DNA of 64,000 nt, from positions 5,025,789 through 5,089,788 of the forward strand of contig OZ038382.1 in the NCBI GenBank assembly GCA_964036045.1, in the 5' to 3' direction. A program made the position numbers and the translations under genes. Source of the stretch: Eutreptiella sp. 'Long Island Sound 2002'. Its lineage: Eukaryota; Euglenozoa; Euglenophyceae; Eutreptiales; Eutreptiaceae. The notes beneath the pieces are model-generated. The model was not told the origin of the DNA, made no database searches, and saw only the letters and a program-made list of their open reading frames with translations. This document shows positions 32,113 through 41,813 of the stretch, piece by piece. Numbering within the stretch: position 1 is the first letter of the stretch; every line of letters begins with the position of its first letter.

Positions 32113-34984
32113 TGGTAGCAGAGGCTACCTGAATGTTGTTCCTATGGTGTCCCAACCACAGCTAGCTCCCCAGTATGGCCCCGTAGACTCCGCCACCTCC
32201 GGAGACGTAACGATTACGCTGCCGTGGTGCTGTGCGAGCGAGGCCTTGAGAGGAATGCCTTGCGCAAGCCCAAATTGCCCAAGAAGGGCACAAATCAGCA
32301 GCTGTGGAGGCCCAGATTACAATCAAGATCCCAGTCGAAATTGGCCATCAAGCAGCTGGAATCTCCCAGCTTACGCTAATGGCAACGCTCCGGTGGAGCT
32401 TACGGACCTGGCAGGTACCAATACTCCTTACCAATGTCCACATTTTGAGACCATCGACGCCGACATTGACGACATTGAGATGGGTGGTCCAGGTGAGGTA
32501 CCTACCTATAATCGACCAGACTCTTGGGCACAATGGGACAACCATTTGTCTTCAGAAGTGACCCGTAACCTTCAGAGTCTTGAGGCCCTGTGTCTATTAG
32601 CCACGTCTAAGTTGATAGGACGAGAAAGAATCGCCTCTGATTTTTTATTCGAATATTTTTTCCTCCTTCAAGAAGAAATTAAGACCAGGATGTGGTGGTG
32701 TTCTCAAGAAGATGAATCTTTTGCCATTTTTGTGCAGATCTGGGAGGCAAGCCCCTTCCCGAAGGAGAAGACCAAGGCACCTGTTGCCGGGCCCTCCGCC
32801 CCTCATCCCTCTGTTTCCATCCGCGACGATCTAGCCGCCGCGGTTGAGGAAGGAATTTTAGAGGCAGCTAGGCAGGCAAGCCTGGAAATTAGGACTGAAG
32901 GAGCTCCCCAAGTGGACTCCTGGCTGCGAACCACTGAGATTAGCGGTCCGACAGCCTGCTCAGGCCCTTCAGGACACGGTATGTACTGTCCTGCCGACTG
33001 CTCTTGCAGATTACAGCGAGATATTGAGCTCCAATTGCTCAAAGATCAAATGCAACTCATCATTCAGACGCTGGGAATTAAAGATCTTTTCAAGATCCAC
33101 ATGAGGTCTGAGGGCGCATCATCGGTGGAACAAACAACAGAACCGTCGGAGGAGGCGACAGAAATTTTTTCGATTGCTCCTTCGGTGGACTCTAAGACCA
33201 CCGACGCCAGGATCAGCAGGACTAAGCTAAAGGAAAGGGTTACAATCTCTCGATCTCAGAGTAGGTCGGCGAAGGCTAGGAATGAGGCTCAGAATGCCAA
33301 ACGAACTGCCTCCCGTACTACCCTTCCTGCTGTTGATTCCAATGCAATTGCCCAGATGTTGCTCGCCCAGACCCTCGCCGGAGCTGGTGTGGCTAATGAT
33401 GCCGCCAAGGTGTCTGCCATTACGGCCGGTGTTGGGCTGGATTCACTTCTAAATCCCACTTCATTGCGACTTCGCCAGGTTGCCAAGCAACCGAAGTATA
33501 ATGGGAACCCCAGACGTTGGCCTCAGTTCCAACGGGAATTTAAACTGTGGGTTAAGACTCAAAAACTCCAGGATGATCAGTTCCTGATGGCGCTCTTGGA
33601 CTGCCTTGAGGGAGCGCCGGCCAACACTTGGCTCAGGACCTGGAGTGATCGTGAGGATTCAAGTTCCCCCCTTACCTTTGATGAGGTGTGGGAACAGTTG
33701 GAGGTACGTGGATCCCGGCTGCCTGAGGACCATTACAACCAGATGTTGAAGAATTTTCCTTCATTCTCACGATTAATCTTGCACGAAGTGCAGGACAAGA
33801 GACAGCGCTTCTGGAATCTTGTAGAAGAATCTGAACATTCAGGCGAAAAATTTTCTAGTGCCGAGCTGAAAAATCTGATTTTTGACAAGATCCCCTCAGA
33901 AACCGCCGCCACCCTTCGGAATAGACAGTCCGAAGAAAAGGTCAAGACCTGGTGGGCGGAAGTCGATGGCTTCGACGCCTCGGCCAACCGGTTTACCGTC
34001 AGGGAGGCACTTCAAAAGTGCTCCCCCACGTCGTTTACCAAGGTGAAATTCACTGAAAACACGTGGAAAATCAAGTTTAATGAACACGAGGATCGGGACT
34101 TGTTTGTCCAAGTCCTCAATAGGGGAGTAAGTTTCCACGGTCATCGCCTGAAGGCCAGGAACTGGGTGTTTTCGTTTACTCCGCAGGAACTGTGGGAAGA
34201 GGTTGAGAGGCTCGCTGACGCCGCCAATCAAAATTTCCATGAGGGTCTTGGGGGAAACAAGAATACCCAGCAAAACACCCAAAATGGGGCCCAAAAGGGC
34301 AACAAAAAGGTGAATGACACCCGGAATGTTCAGGATCATTGTAGCATCTGCCTTCTTTTAGGTTCTACAAACCGAGCTAAGACGCATTCTACTGCTAATC
34401 ACCGATGGTCTGCTTACGATCACAAGGTGATTGGTGAAAATGTCAGTAATTCGCAGAATTCAGACAGGAATGACAGACAGGTGCATGGTGCCAAGGGGGG
34501 AAAGGGTAATCCGACCCCCTCCGGTGGAAACAAAAATACTGGAGGCCCTGGCGGGTCCCAAGGCAAAGGAAATCGGACTCCATCCGGTTCCGGTGGACAG
34601 CCTAACGGTCAGACAAGTCCTAATGGTAACGCCGGAGGCGGAAATCGAAATCCAGGCCAAACCCCTCAATCCGGTACAAACAAAGGCAATGCTCCAGGAT
34701 CACAGGGTAAGGGTAAGGGAAATCCTTCAGGAACCCCTTTCTCTGGTAAGGGCAGAGGGCGTGGCGACGGTGGTGGTCCATCATCCGGCGGCCGTGGCCG
34801 TGGACGAGGAAAGGACAATCATCGTGTGGATCAGGTCTCAGGTGCAGATCAGGTGTCCGATGCGGATCGAGATTATGTTGAAAATGCCCTGAATCCAGCG
34901 GATGATCCGTTTCAAGATGAGTGGATCGACGAATCAGGCTGTGTTCACAATGTTAACGCAGCCGCTGGAGGTCAGAACGCCTAG
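31949..34984 (+). CDS. gag: Gag of element C
   Basis: 1011 codons from the LTR ATG to TAG 34982-34984. The LTR-coded N-terminus (MDLASVVAALASVGV) runs into FHGSRG across the PBS. Cys-rich patches occur near residues 90-110 and at CPADCSC (about 33000), followed by a short coiled coil. The capsid region begins near 33440 (KQPKYNGNPRRWPQFQREF). Instead of a standard CCHC knuckle there is CSICLLLGS…H-x4-H (C-x2-C-x11-H-x4-H, near 34340-34400), like a C2H2 finger. A Gly/Arg/Lys-rich RNA-binding tail with GRGRGK ends the protein. The start is chosen because no ATG-led alternative begins cleanly after the PBS and the frame is open throughout; translation from 31949 itself is inferred. Confidence 0.85.
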   Translation: MDLASVVAALASVGVRVSGSTPNNNIQGDSSRACPTGLAGPEPSGTHNDPGQHFHGSRGYLNVVPMVSQPQLAPQYGPVDSATSGDVTITLPWCCASEALRGMPCASPNCPRRAQISSCGGPDYNQDPSRNWPSSSWNLPAYANGNAPVELTDLAGTNTPYQCPHFETIDADIDDIEMGGPGEVPTYNRPDSWAQWDNHLSSEVTRNLQSLEALCLLATSKLIGRERIASDFLFEYFFLLQEEIKTRMWWCSQEDESFAIFVQIWEASPFPKEKTKAPVAGPSAPHPSVSIRDDLAAAVEEGILEAARQASLEIRTEGAPQVDSWLRTTEISGPTACSGPSGHGMYCPADCSCRLQRDIELQLLKDQMQLIIQTLGIKDLFKIHMRSEGASSVEQTTEPSEEATEIFSIAPSVDSKTTDARISRTKLKERVTISRSQSRSAKARNEAQNAKRTASRTTLPAVDSNAIAQMLLAQTLAGAGVANDAAKVSAITAGVGLDSLLNPTSLRLRQVAKQPKYNGNPRRWPQFQREFKLWVKTQKLQDDQFLMALLDCLEGAPANTWLRTWSDREDSSSPLTFDEVWEQLEVRGSRLPEDHYNQMLKNFPSFSRLILHEVQDKRQRFWNLVEESEHSGEKFSSAELKNLIFDKIPSETAATLRNRQSEEKVKTWWAEVDGFDASANRFTVREALQKCSPTSFTKVKFTENTWKIKFNEHEDRDLFVQVLNRGVSFHGHRLKARNWVFSFTPQELWEEVERLADAANQNFHEGLGGNKNTQQNTQNGAQKGNKKVNDTRNVQDHCSICLLLGSTNRAKTHSTANHRWSAYDHKVIGENVSNSQNSDRNDRQVHGAKGGKGNPTPSGGNKNTGGPGGSQGKGNRTPSGSGGQPNGQTSPNGNAGGGNRNPGQTPQSGTNKGNAPGSQGKGKGNPSGTPFSGKGRGRGDGGGPSSGGRGRGRGKDNHRVDQVSGADQVSDADRDYVENALNPADDPFQDEWIDESGCVHNVNAAAGGQNA
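32113..32125 (+). promoter_or_regulatory. PBS of C inside the gag frame
   Basis: TGGTAGCAGAGGC follows the LTR with no spacer and complements initiator tRNA-Met. It is read as the end of His plus Gly-Ser-Arg-Gly in the gag frame. Confidence 0.95.
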
Positions 34985-35020
34985 GGGAGCCACGAAAATC
35001 GCCCCTCCCCAGGCGATTTC
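34982..35020 (+). promoter_or_regulatory. Candidate UAG readthrough signal with pseudoknot
   Basis: The gag stop TAG is followed by GGGAGC. An 8-bp hairpin AAATCGCC (34996-35003) / GGCGATTT (35012-35019) has a loop containing CTCCC (35005-35009). That loop can pair with GGGAG (34985-34989) right after the stop, giving an H-type pseudoknot. UAG-G plus a pseudoknot is the murine-leukaemia-virus type of signal. The third loop is only about 2 bases, which is tight, so the plain hairpin is surer than the knot. Confidence 0.55.
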
Positions 35021-38000
35021 AGGCATGATCCCCAAATTCCTGATCGACCATTACTTGATGTAGGGTCGCTTGTCTCCTCTCCTCTGGATCCGGCAGCGGA
35101 TCCTTCTGTTGTATTGGACGAGGTTGGTGTACAGTCCAAGCACAGGGCTCGTCAGTTTGTCACAAAGCTGTGGGTCTCTGATTGCAAGGGAAATTTCCAT
35201 CTCGCCACTTGTTTGTGTGACAATGGATCAGAGGTAAATCTCCAATCCAATTCATTCTTACCCGACGACTGCGTGTTTGAATCGCCTCATCCTGTTACCC
35301 TCGAGGGAGTTTCTGGACATTCTCTCGCAGGTGGGCAACGCGGTTGTTATATATCAACTCATTTGGTCGCTCAAGACCTTTGGGAAGAGCAAAATGTGGA
35401 AGAAGTTGTCCTTAAGGATGACTACTTCTATCGTGCTGACATAAAGTATGACCTTTATTTGGGCCATCCTTGGCTTCGCAAGAACAGGGTAGCGCCCGTA
35501 GGTCATCGTCGTTGTTTTTTGCTGGAGTCAGGTCCCTTGGAGCGTCCTGAATTTCGTTTTTTGCACGCAGGGTTTAAAAGTGCAGAAGAATTTTTGAAGC
35601 AAAAAGTGACACCAAAATTTGGTGAAGATGTCACCATTGCAGAGGTGAATGGGAGTGCCGATTACTCCCAAGAGTTAGAATGTCTTCGTAGGGACTCCCA
35701 GCCACGACGCCCTTCGCGCTGGCACTCTTCATCCTACAGAGTTGTCGACAAATGGCGCGATGCAATTTGTGAATACTTTCATGAACACCATTCCTTTTGG
35801 CCCCAGTATGATGCCTTTGCTAACCGTATGAACAAGCGCTTTGACAAGCACTTCAGCGACGCTTGGACCCACAAATGGGACAAGAAGTTGTGGATTAATC
35901 CTCCGTTTCACTTAATCCAGCAGGTCATCCACAAAATCAAGCAAGATAAAACCCAGGCAATTTTAGTTGTGCCCTTGTGGGACGACAAGCCTTGGTTTCA
36001 GGAATTACAAGACATTTGTGTAGATTACATCGAACTTCCCAGGAAGATTAAGCTGTATGCCAGGGACGACACAGGTCCCCTGCCACAGCGGTCCTGGAGT
36101 TCGCTTGCATTCCTGGTGGATGGAAAGCTTTCTGACTCTAATTCTGCTGATTCTAGTACAGATTCCTGTGTTGGGTCTGAATCTGAGGTTGAGCGTGGTA
36201 CTGATGAGGAATCTATTTTTTCTGATTTTTGTCCGTCAGATACCCAAGGTGATTCAACGTCCAATGGATCCGCCTCGTCTCCCTCTTCCCCAATACGGTC
36301 GACATCGAAAAGAATCTTCAGTGCACGGGCGAGGAAAAATCTCCAATCGCGCCGCAAATTCAGAGTTTTTTATGAAAAAACCCCTGTGGAAGCTTTCATG
36401 GATCCTTTCGAGGAGCTGGATCACGAAGAGAATCTCTGGGATTTCGACACAAGACCCACCTATCTTCAAGAGGCAGTTGATACGGACCTGTTTAGGGACA
36501 TCCGTAAGAAGATTCTTCCTGCCAAAGCCGAAGAAGTCGCCAAAGTTTTTTCGACAGTAATTCCTGGCGATCAGGTGGACACTGAATTGTGTTCCAAGTC
36601 AAGAGAGAACATTTTTGAGGAACGGAAGGACACAACCCTTTCAGGGAAGTTGATCAAAGACCCCCCTGTCCGTGGACAGTTCGGTGAAGCCTTCATCGAG
36701 CTTCGTGAAGGGTACAAGGCAAAAAAACAGCGCCCTTATGAAAATCATGGACATAAACATGAGATCCTCAGAAAAATCATCGAGAGAAATCTCAGGGAAT
36801 TTGGTTGGCTTGAGGGTTGTATGAACAGCGAATGGTGCTGTTCACCCTTCACAGTCCCGAAGCCACCGCCTGCAGACCAGAACACCATTGATGGTTGGCG
36901 AATGGTGGTTGATTTTCGCAATCTCAACGCCGAAACAAAGGCGGATTCACACCCCCTGCCCCTCATTGAGGAGGAAATCGCCAAGAGGGCAAGAGGTCGT
37001 TTGTTCTCTGTGCTGGATCTCCGTCACGGCTTTCACCAAATGCCGTTGAGGAAGGACAGCAGACCTCTGACCTGTATGTGCACGCCATGTGGCCCAGTCC
37101 AATGGACGGTCATGCCCATGGGCCTGAAGAACGCCCCCTCATTTTTTCAAAGAATGATGGAGGATGTGCTGTTCACAACCCATCCTGAGCTTCGTGCTTT
37201 CGTGAGTGTGTACATAGATGACATAATCATCGCGACGGAGGGGGAGGGACTGACCGAAGCCGAGCTGGTGGCCCTACATGAGAAGCAGCTGAACCAAGTT
37301 TTGGACATTCTTGACGCTAATCAGCTGATTTGTGGGCCAAAGAAGGGAAAATTATTTTTAAAATCAGTCGAATTTTGTGGTTCTCTCCTAGAGAATGGCA
37401 CCCGACGACCCAGTCCAGGGAAGCTCGTCGCTATTCAGAAGTGGAAGCGCCCTGAGACGATCACGGAGTTGAGAGGATTCCTGGGTTGTTGCAATTTTTA
37501 CCACACTTTTGTGCCGAATTATGCCAAATTTGCAGCCCCTCTCACTGAATTATTGAAGGTAGGGAGAGATGCGGGCAAGGCAGGTTCAAAGGTTCGTGTC
37601 AAGTGGACTGACGAGTGCGAGGAGGCCTTCCATCACCTGAAGGCGGCCCTCTGCGAAGTCGCCACGTTGCATGTGCCCCAATTTGACCGACCCTTCTACA
37701 TTAGAACCGACGCTTCTAGGTACGCGATCGGAGCTGTCCTTGAACAGGTTGATGAAGCCACCGGCGATCATTACCCTCTTGCATTTTGGTCTCGGAAGCT
37801 AGCCCCACGCCAAAAGCAATGGTCGCCGCGTGAGCAAGAGACTTACGCCATAATTTGCGCTCTAAAAAAGTACCAATCGTGGGTTGGCACCAATCGAGTC
37901 GAGGTCCTGACGGATCATCGATCTCTGGAGTATTGGGCCACTGAACACATTGATACTGTCGCGAGCCCAGCTGGCCGACGGGCCAGATGGCACGAATTTC

Positions 38001-40168
38001 TCTCTCTGTTTGACCTCCATGTGTCGTATCTGCCTGGAAAACATAACACGGTAGCGGATGCTCTGAGCCGATGGGCTTACCCCGCCTCAGAGGGGCTGCA
38101 AAGTACCAACATCCATGGTACGGAGCAGGACCGCCATGTCATCATCGAATGGGATCAGGAAGAAAAGAAACTCATTCGACGTGCATGCATGCAGTGCGCT
38201 GTTAAACAGCACGCATTGCCGTGTCACGACATCACGGCCATCACAGATCCGGCGCATGCTCACGAGATCTGCACCAAAACACTGAAAGTCGTGGAAAAAG
38301 TCACCGATCCCTCCTCAGGGAGTGTGAAACGGTTTGACTATACCCGACAAGTAAGTCGATTTCGGTTGATCCAGGGCATTAAGCGTCGAGATCCGGCCAA
38401 CACTCCACCCCTGCCGAAAGATTCCCTGATCATCCGTGACTGGACGTCCGATTACCTGCAGGATCCCATGTTTAAAGAGGTCTTTGGAAATCTCAAATCC
38501 AAAAATGCTCACAGGGATGGGATTTTTGCTGAGTACTCGTTGGATGGGGGGAAGCTGTGGATGGAGGGTAAATTGTGTGTGCCAGACGCCCTAGCCCCCC
38601 GAGTGTTAAACTGGTGGCGTAAATGGGAGTCCCCCCACGCACATGGCCGTCGACTGTGGTCGATGATTAAACATAGGTTGTTTGGCTCACGGCTATATAC
38701 TCACTGCATGAAAGTAGCCGCCGGATGCGCCCAATGTGCTGTCTCGACGCCTCCCAGCGCGAAGAAGCACGGCCATCTGAGGCCTCATCCTATTCCGGAG
38801 CGCCTCTTTAACAGAGTCACCAGTGATTTTTTCTATCTCGGTGAACTCGATGACGAAGAGTGCCATTGGACTAACAAAAAAGTCAATGGTGTGCTCCTCA
38901 TTCAGTGCCGTCATTCCGGCTACATTCAAGTGTTGCCTTGCAACATTGAGTCGATGACTGGCAAGGCTGCCGCCAAATGGTGCGCGCAGACCTGGATGGG
39001 AGGTTGGGACGTCCCATCCGAGGTGGTGACGGATTCAGGCAAAGAGTACACCTCCGAATGGTGGAGAGAATTGTGTGCTCGCCTTGGAATCCACCACCTC
39101 CGATGTGAAATCCACTCGCATCGAGCGCTGCCTGGCGAAAGAGCCGGCCGCTCAATTATTAATATGCTTCGTAAGGAGCTCGCGAGTGAAAAGGATTTCC
39201 ATTGGATGGAAGTTCTCTTCGCATTGCTTCGCCGGTACCACAACACGCCTTTGTATCATGGCCTTTCTCCAAATGAAATTGTCTTTGGACGAAAGAAGTG
39301 TTGGTGGAACATGCCGTTGAATAATCCTCGCCCCTGTAAGGATGCTTCACTGTTTTTGGACGAAGTCCAACGAGCAGATAAATCTGTGTCGAAATTAATC
39401 GAGAAGCATCAAGCTGACTGGCTTTGGGTCCAGAATCAAGGCCGAAAAAACCCCCACAATTTTGAAGTCGATGATCGAGTTTGGCTTCGAAAATCCGAAA
39501 CCACCCTGGACGGAGATGACAAGCTTCTTCCCTTGTGGGAGGGGCCATTCGCTGTTACAGCGCGTCTTGGTGAGAACAGGTGGAGGATTCGTGTGGATGT
39601 CAGCAGGGAAATTGACGTTTCGGGCGATCGCCTCAAGAGAGAGATCCCCTCCCCCAAGGATCGAGTTAAACCCCTTTTTTGGACTGCGAAACATTTGTCT
39701 GATCGGGTCATCGAAGGGGGAAAGTACGAACTCAAGAGGATTGTTGAAGCAAGACGTGACGCCAAGGGCGAATGGGAATTTCTGTGTGAGTGGAGGGGCT
39801 TTGATTCCAGTCACAACAACTGGGAACCAGCCCAATCTTTTGTCCATGGGTACACCAAGGGGTTCATCGACTTCCTCAAGAAGCACCCCGAAATTGGAGT
39901 ACTCCTGACAGATTGTTTGTCGAAACCAGACAGACAAGTGGAGAGCGACGGAAAACGACCTGTGGTGAATCGAGATCCAGCCTTTTATGGCCCTCAGCAG
40001 CCACATTCCAGGGGTGATCCGTCGATCCCCCCTCCTGCGGTCAGGCCAGCCCAGGAGCCAAATGAGGACCAAGCTTCAAGTTCGGCCGCTGATCTGCAGC
40101 GCCCAAGCCGTACGAGGGCCAGGCCAGACAGGTTGGTGGTCACATGCATTCGTGCTTGGCCGAATTGA
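34985..40168 (+). CDS. pol: Pol polyprotein of element C
   Basis: Open from the gag TAG in the same frame; the first ATG is at 35114 (1684 codons from there). Domains: protease-like with CDNGSEVNL (Asn instead of Ser/Thr after the Asp) and LYLGHPWL; Dam-like segment (YDAFANRMN at residue 232, INPPF at 261-265, ILVVPLW at 283-289); acidic linker; reverse transcriptase (WRMVVDFRNLNAET, LDLRHGFHQMPL, VYIDDIII); RNase H (RTDASRYAIGAVLEQ, TDHRSLEYW, NTVADALSR); integrase with HHCC zinc site and catalytic D (TSDFF), D (TDSGKEY), E (PGERAGRS); chromodomain near 39715-39890 (YELKRIVEAR, CEWRGFD, NNWEP). It ends TGA. The chromodomain probably steers integration to marked chromatin. Confidence 0.93.
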   Translation, partial: GSHENRPSPGDFRHDPQIPDRPLLDVGSLVSSPLDPAADPSVVLDEVGVQSKHRARQFVTKLWVSDCKGNFHLATCLCDNGSEVNLQSNSFLPDDCVFESPHPVTLEGVSGHSLAGGQRGCYISTHLVAQDLWEEQNVEEVVLKDDYFYRADIKYDLYLGHPWLRKNRVAPVGHRRCFLLESGPLERPEFRFLHAGFKSAEEFLKQKVTPKFGEDVTIAEVNGSADYSQELECLRRDSQPRRPSRWHSSSYRVVDKWRDAICEYFHEHHSFWPQYDAFANRMNKRFDKHFSDAWTHKWDKKLWINPPFHLIQQVIHKIKQDKTQAILVVPLWDDKPWFQELQDICVDYIELPRKIKLYARDDTGPLPQRSWSSLAFLVDGKLSDSNSADSSTDSCVGSESEVERGTDEESIFSDFCPSDTQGDSTSNGSASSPSSPIRSTSKRIFSARARKNLQSRRKFRVFYEKTPVEAFMDPFEELDHEENLWDFDTRPTYLQEAVDTDLFRDIRKKILPAKAEEVAKVFSTVIPGDQVDTELCSKSRENIFEERKDTTLSGKLIKDPPVRGQFGEAFIELREGYKAKKQRPYENHGHKHEILRKIIERNLREFGWLEGCMNSEWCCSPFTVPKPPPADQNTIDGWRMVVDFRNLNAETKADSHPLPLIEEEIAKRARGRLFSVLDLRHGFHQMPLRKDSRPLTCMCTPCGPVQWTVMPMGLKNAPSFFQRMMEDVLFTTHPELRAFVSVYIDDIIIATEGEGLTEAELVALHEKQLNQVLDILDANQLICGPKKGKLFLKSVEFCGSLLENGTRRPSPGKLVAIQKWKRPETITELRGFLGCCNFYHTFVPNYAKFAAPLTELLKVGRDAGKAGSKVRVKWTDECEEAFHHLKAALCEVATLHVPQFDRPFYIRTDASRYAIGAVLEQVDEATGDHYPLAFWSRKLAPRQKQWSPREQETYAIICALKKYQSWVGTNRVEVLTDHRSLEYWATEHIDTVASPAGRRARWHEFLSLFDLHVSYLPGKHNTVADALSRWAYPASEGLQSTNIHGTEQDRHVIIEWDQEEKKLIRRACMQCAVKQHALPCHDITAITDPAHAHEICTKTLKVVEKVTDPSSGSVKRFDYTRQVSRFRLIQGIKRRDPANTPPLPKDSLIIRDWTSDYLQDPMFKEVFGNLKSKNAHRDGIFAEYSLDGGKLWMEGKLCVPDALAPRVLNWWRKWESPHAHGRRLWSMIKHRLFGSRLYTHCMKVAAGCAQCAVSTPPSAKKHGHLRPHPIPERLFNRVTSDFFYLGELDDEECHWTNKKVNGVLLIQCRHSGYIQVLPCNIESMTGKAAAKWCAQTWMGGWDVPSEVVTDSGKEYTSEWWRELCARLGIHHLRCEIHSHRALPGERAGRSIINMLRKELASEKDFHWMEVLFALLRRYHNTPLYHGLSPNEIVFGRKKCWWNMPLNNPRPCKDASLFLDEVQRADKSVSKLIEKHQADWLWVQNQGRKNPHNFEVDDRVWLRKSETTLDGDDKLLPLWEGPFAVTARLGENRWRIRVDVSREIDVSGDRLKREIPSPKDRVKPLFWTAKHLSDRVIEGGKYELKRIVEARRDAKGEWEFLCEWRGFDSSHNNWEPAQSFVHGYTKGFIDFLKKHPEIGVLLTDCLSKPDRQVESDGKRPVVNRDPAFYGPQQPHSRGDPSIPPPAVRPAQEPNEDQASSSAADLQRPSRTRARPDRLVVTCIRAWPN

Positions 40169-41803
40169 GGAAGCCATCCTACCACATTCTGCTTAATCCA
40201 CTGTTCATTCTTTCTGTTTATATCATGATGTGGAGAACTGCGAATGTTTGATAATTTGACGTCAATCAACTTTTCTTTGGTCTCCGTTCGGCAGACAAGG
40301 CGTAGATACGCTGACGGAGTGTGCTGCCGTGTTCAGAAAAAACCAAACTCAGGCTTAATTCAGGCAGATTCGGGGTAATCTTGTCTCTGTTGGTCTGTGC
40401 ATCTTTGGAATCGGGCTACTCGTGCAGATGGAAGCAAATGTACATAATCAAAACGCTGGCCAGCGACATTCACCCCTACAGGTAACCCCTGTAGTACTGG
40501 CTGCACCAGATGCGACGCCAGGAACTCAGATCTCACCTTCATTTGCTGTGATGCTGAAGCCAAAGTCCAGATTCAGATCCAGGATCCTCAAATTTACCTT
40601 GAATTTCTCAGGTTTGTCCATCATTCTGCCACTGTTGTACGAAACCAAGACGTCAATTGTTCAGACAATCTTCATCTAGGAGCTCTAGGGACTTCTAACA
40701 GCAACCTCTGAAGTCCGTAAGCTTCGTTGTATTTTTGGCACACGCCAATGTGAGCTCAATCCGACCTGAAACTGTCGAAAATGGTGAATCCAAGTGTCTT
40801 GTGGGACTCCATCGAAAGATTGGCCTTGTCCAAGTCGATTGACACCGCCGCCACTGTAAATTCGGTGTCTCTCAGTTATATACTGTCAGTAAAGCGCCTT
40901 CAGTGAACCTTCGGCGCGTTACATGCCAAGGATCCAGGGCCAGCATGTCCCATCATGATGCATCATCACATGATCCACATTTTGATAGAATCTGTTTGAT
41001 GCTCGCGAACCAACGTGCCGGAAAGCACAATTGAGCTGAATAAACGACAATATATATTAACTTTAGTCTAAACGAAAGTGTTGGTAGTTTCAGTTGTACA
41101 CATTCCGCTTCATTTCACCTTCATCTTAGGGAATTTGCTGACATTAGGACAATTTAGGTTGATTGCCTTGTCATCTCCCATCATTCCTCGAAGATCTGTT
41201 TAGATCTAAGTGCACAGAGAAACATCTTTATCTTCTGTGGTGCACTTAGGGTCTGTAGACTACATGTGTATTTGTTTAACCTCTCTGTGATTGCTTCATC
41301 CCCTTAATCTCTGCTCCAATTGAACCTCAATTTTGCTGAATCTTGTGATCATCCACCAGATGCGCCAAATCTGAGCCACATGCTGCACTGTTCAGAACGA
41401 CAAAAGCGGGATAACACGATGTAGAGTTCGGCGAGGACACCGTAGCGTGCCCGCGACAGCGAAACTGTGCCAGAGCGCTGAGATGTCACTCCAATTCTTG
41501 ATCCCCCCACTCAATCCACCAATAATCTACCTCATTCTCAACCAATGCATGGTTTGGTATCGATTCTCGATACGTTTACATGCTTTTTAGCTCCTAACCT
41601 AATGTTTTACAGCACGGAGGACTGTTCGTCACTTCTCATTCTGTCTCATTTCAGGTTCATCCAGCCTGATTCAGTGCCAATTAAGCCCAAATCAGGTCAG
41701 ATCAAGCAGATTTCGCCCCATCGAGGCTACATTTCTATGTTTTTCTGGGACTTACCCGCACTACGTTCTTCGTTGACGTAGCGACACACCCCAGTGTGTT
41801 TTT
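40169..41803 (+). other. 3' non-coding region of C
   Basis: About 1.6 kb between pol and the polypurine tract with no supported ORF. The sequence is AT-richer than pol. I see no recognisable gene or repeat. Confidence 0.6.
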
Positions 41804-41813
41804 GGAGGGGGAG
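41804..41813 (+). promoter_or_regulatory. Polypurine tract of C
   Basis: GGAGGGGGAG lies directly before the 3' LTR, where it would prime plus-strand DNA synthesis. Confidence 0.85.
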
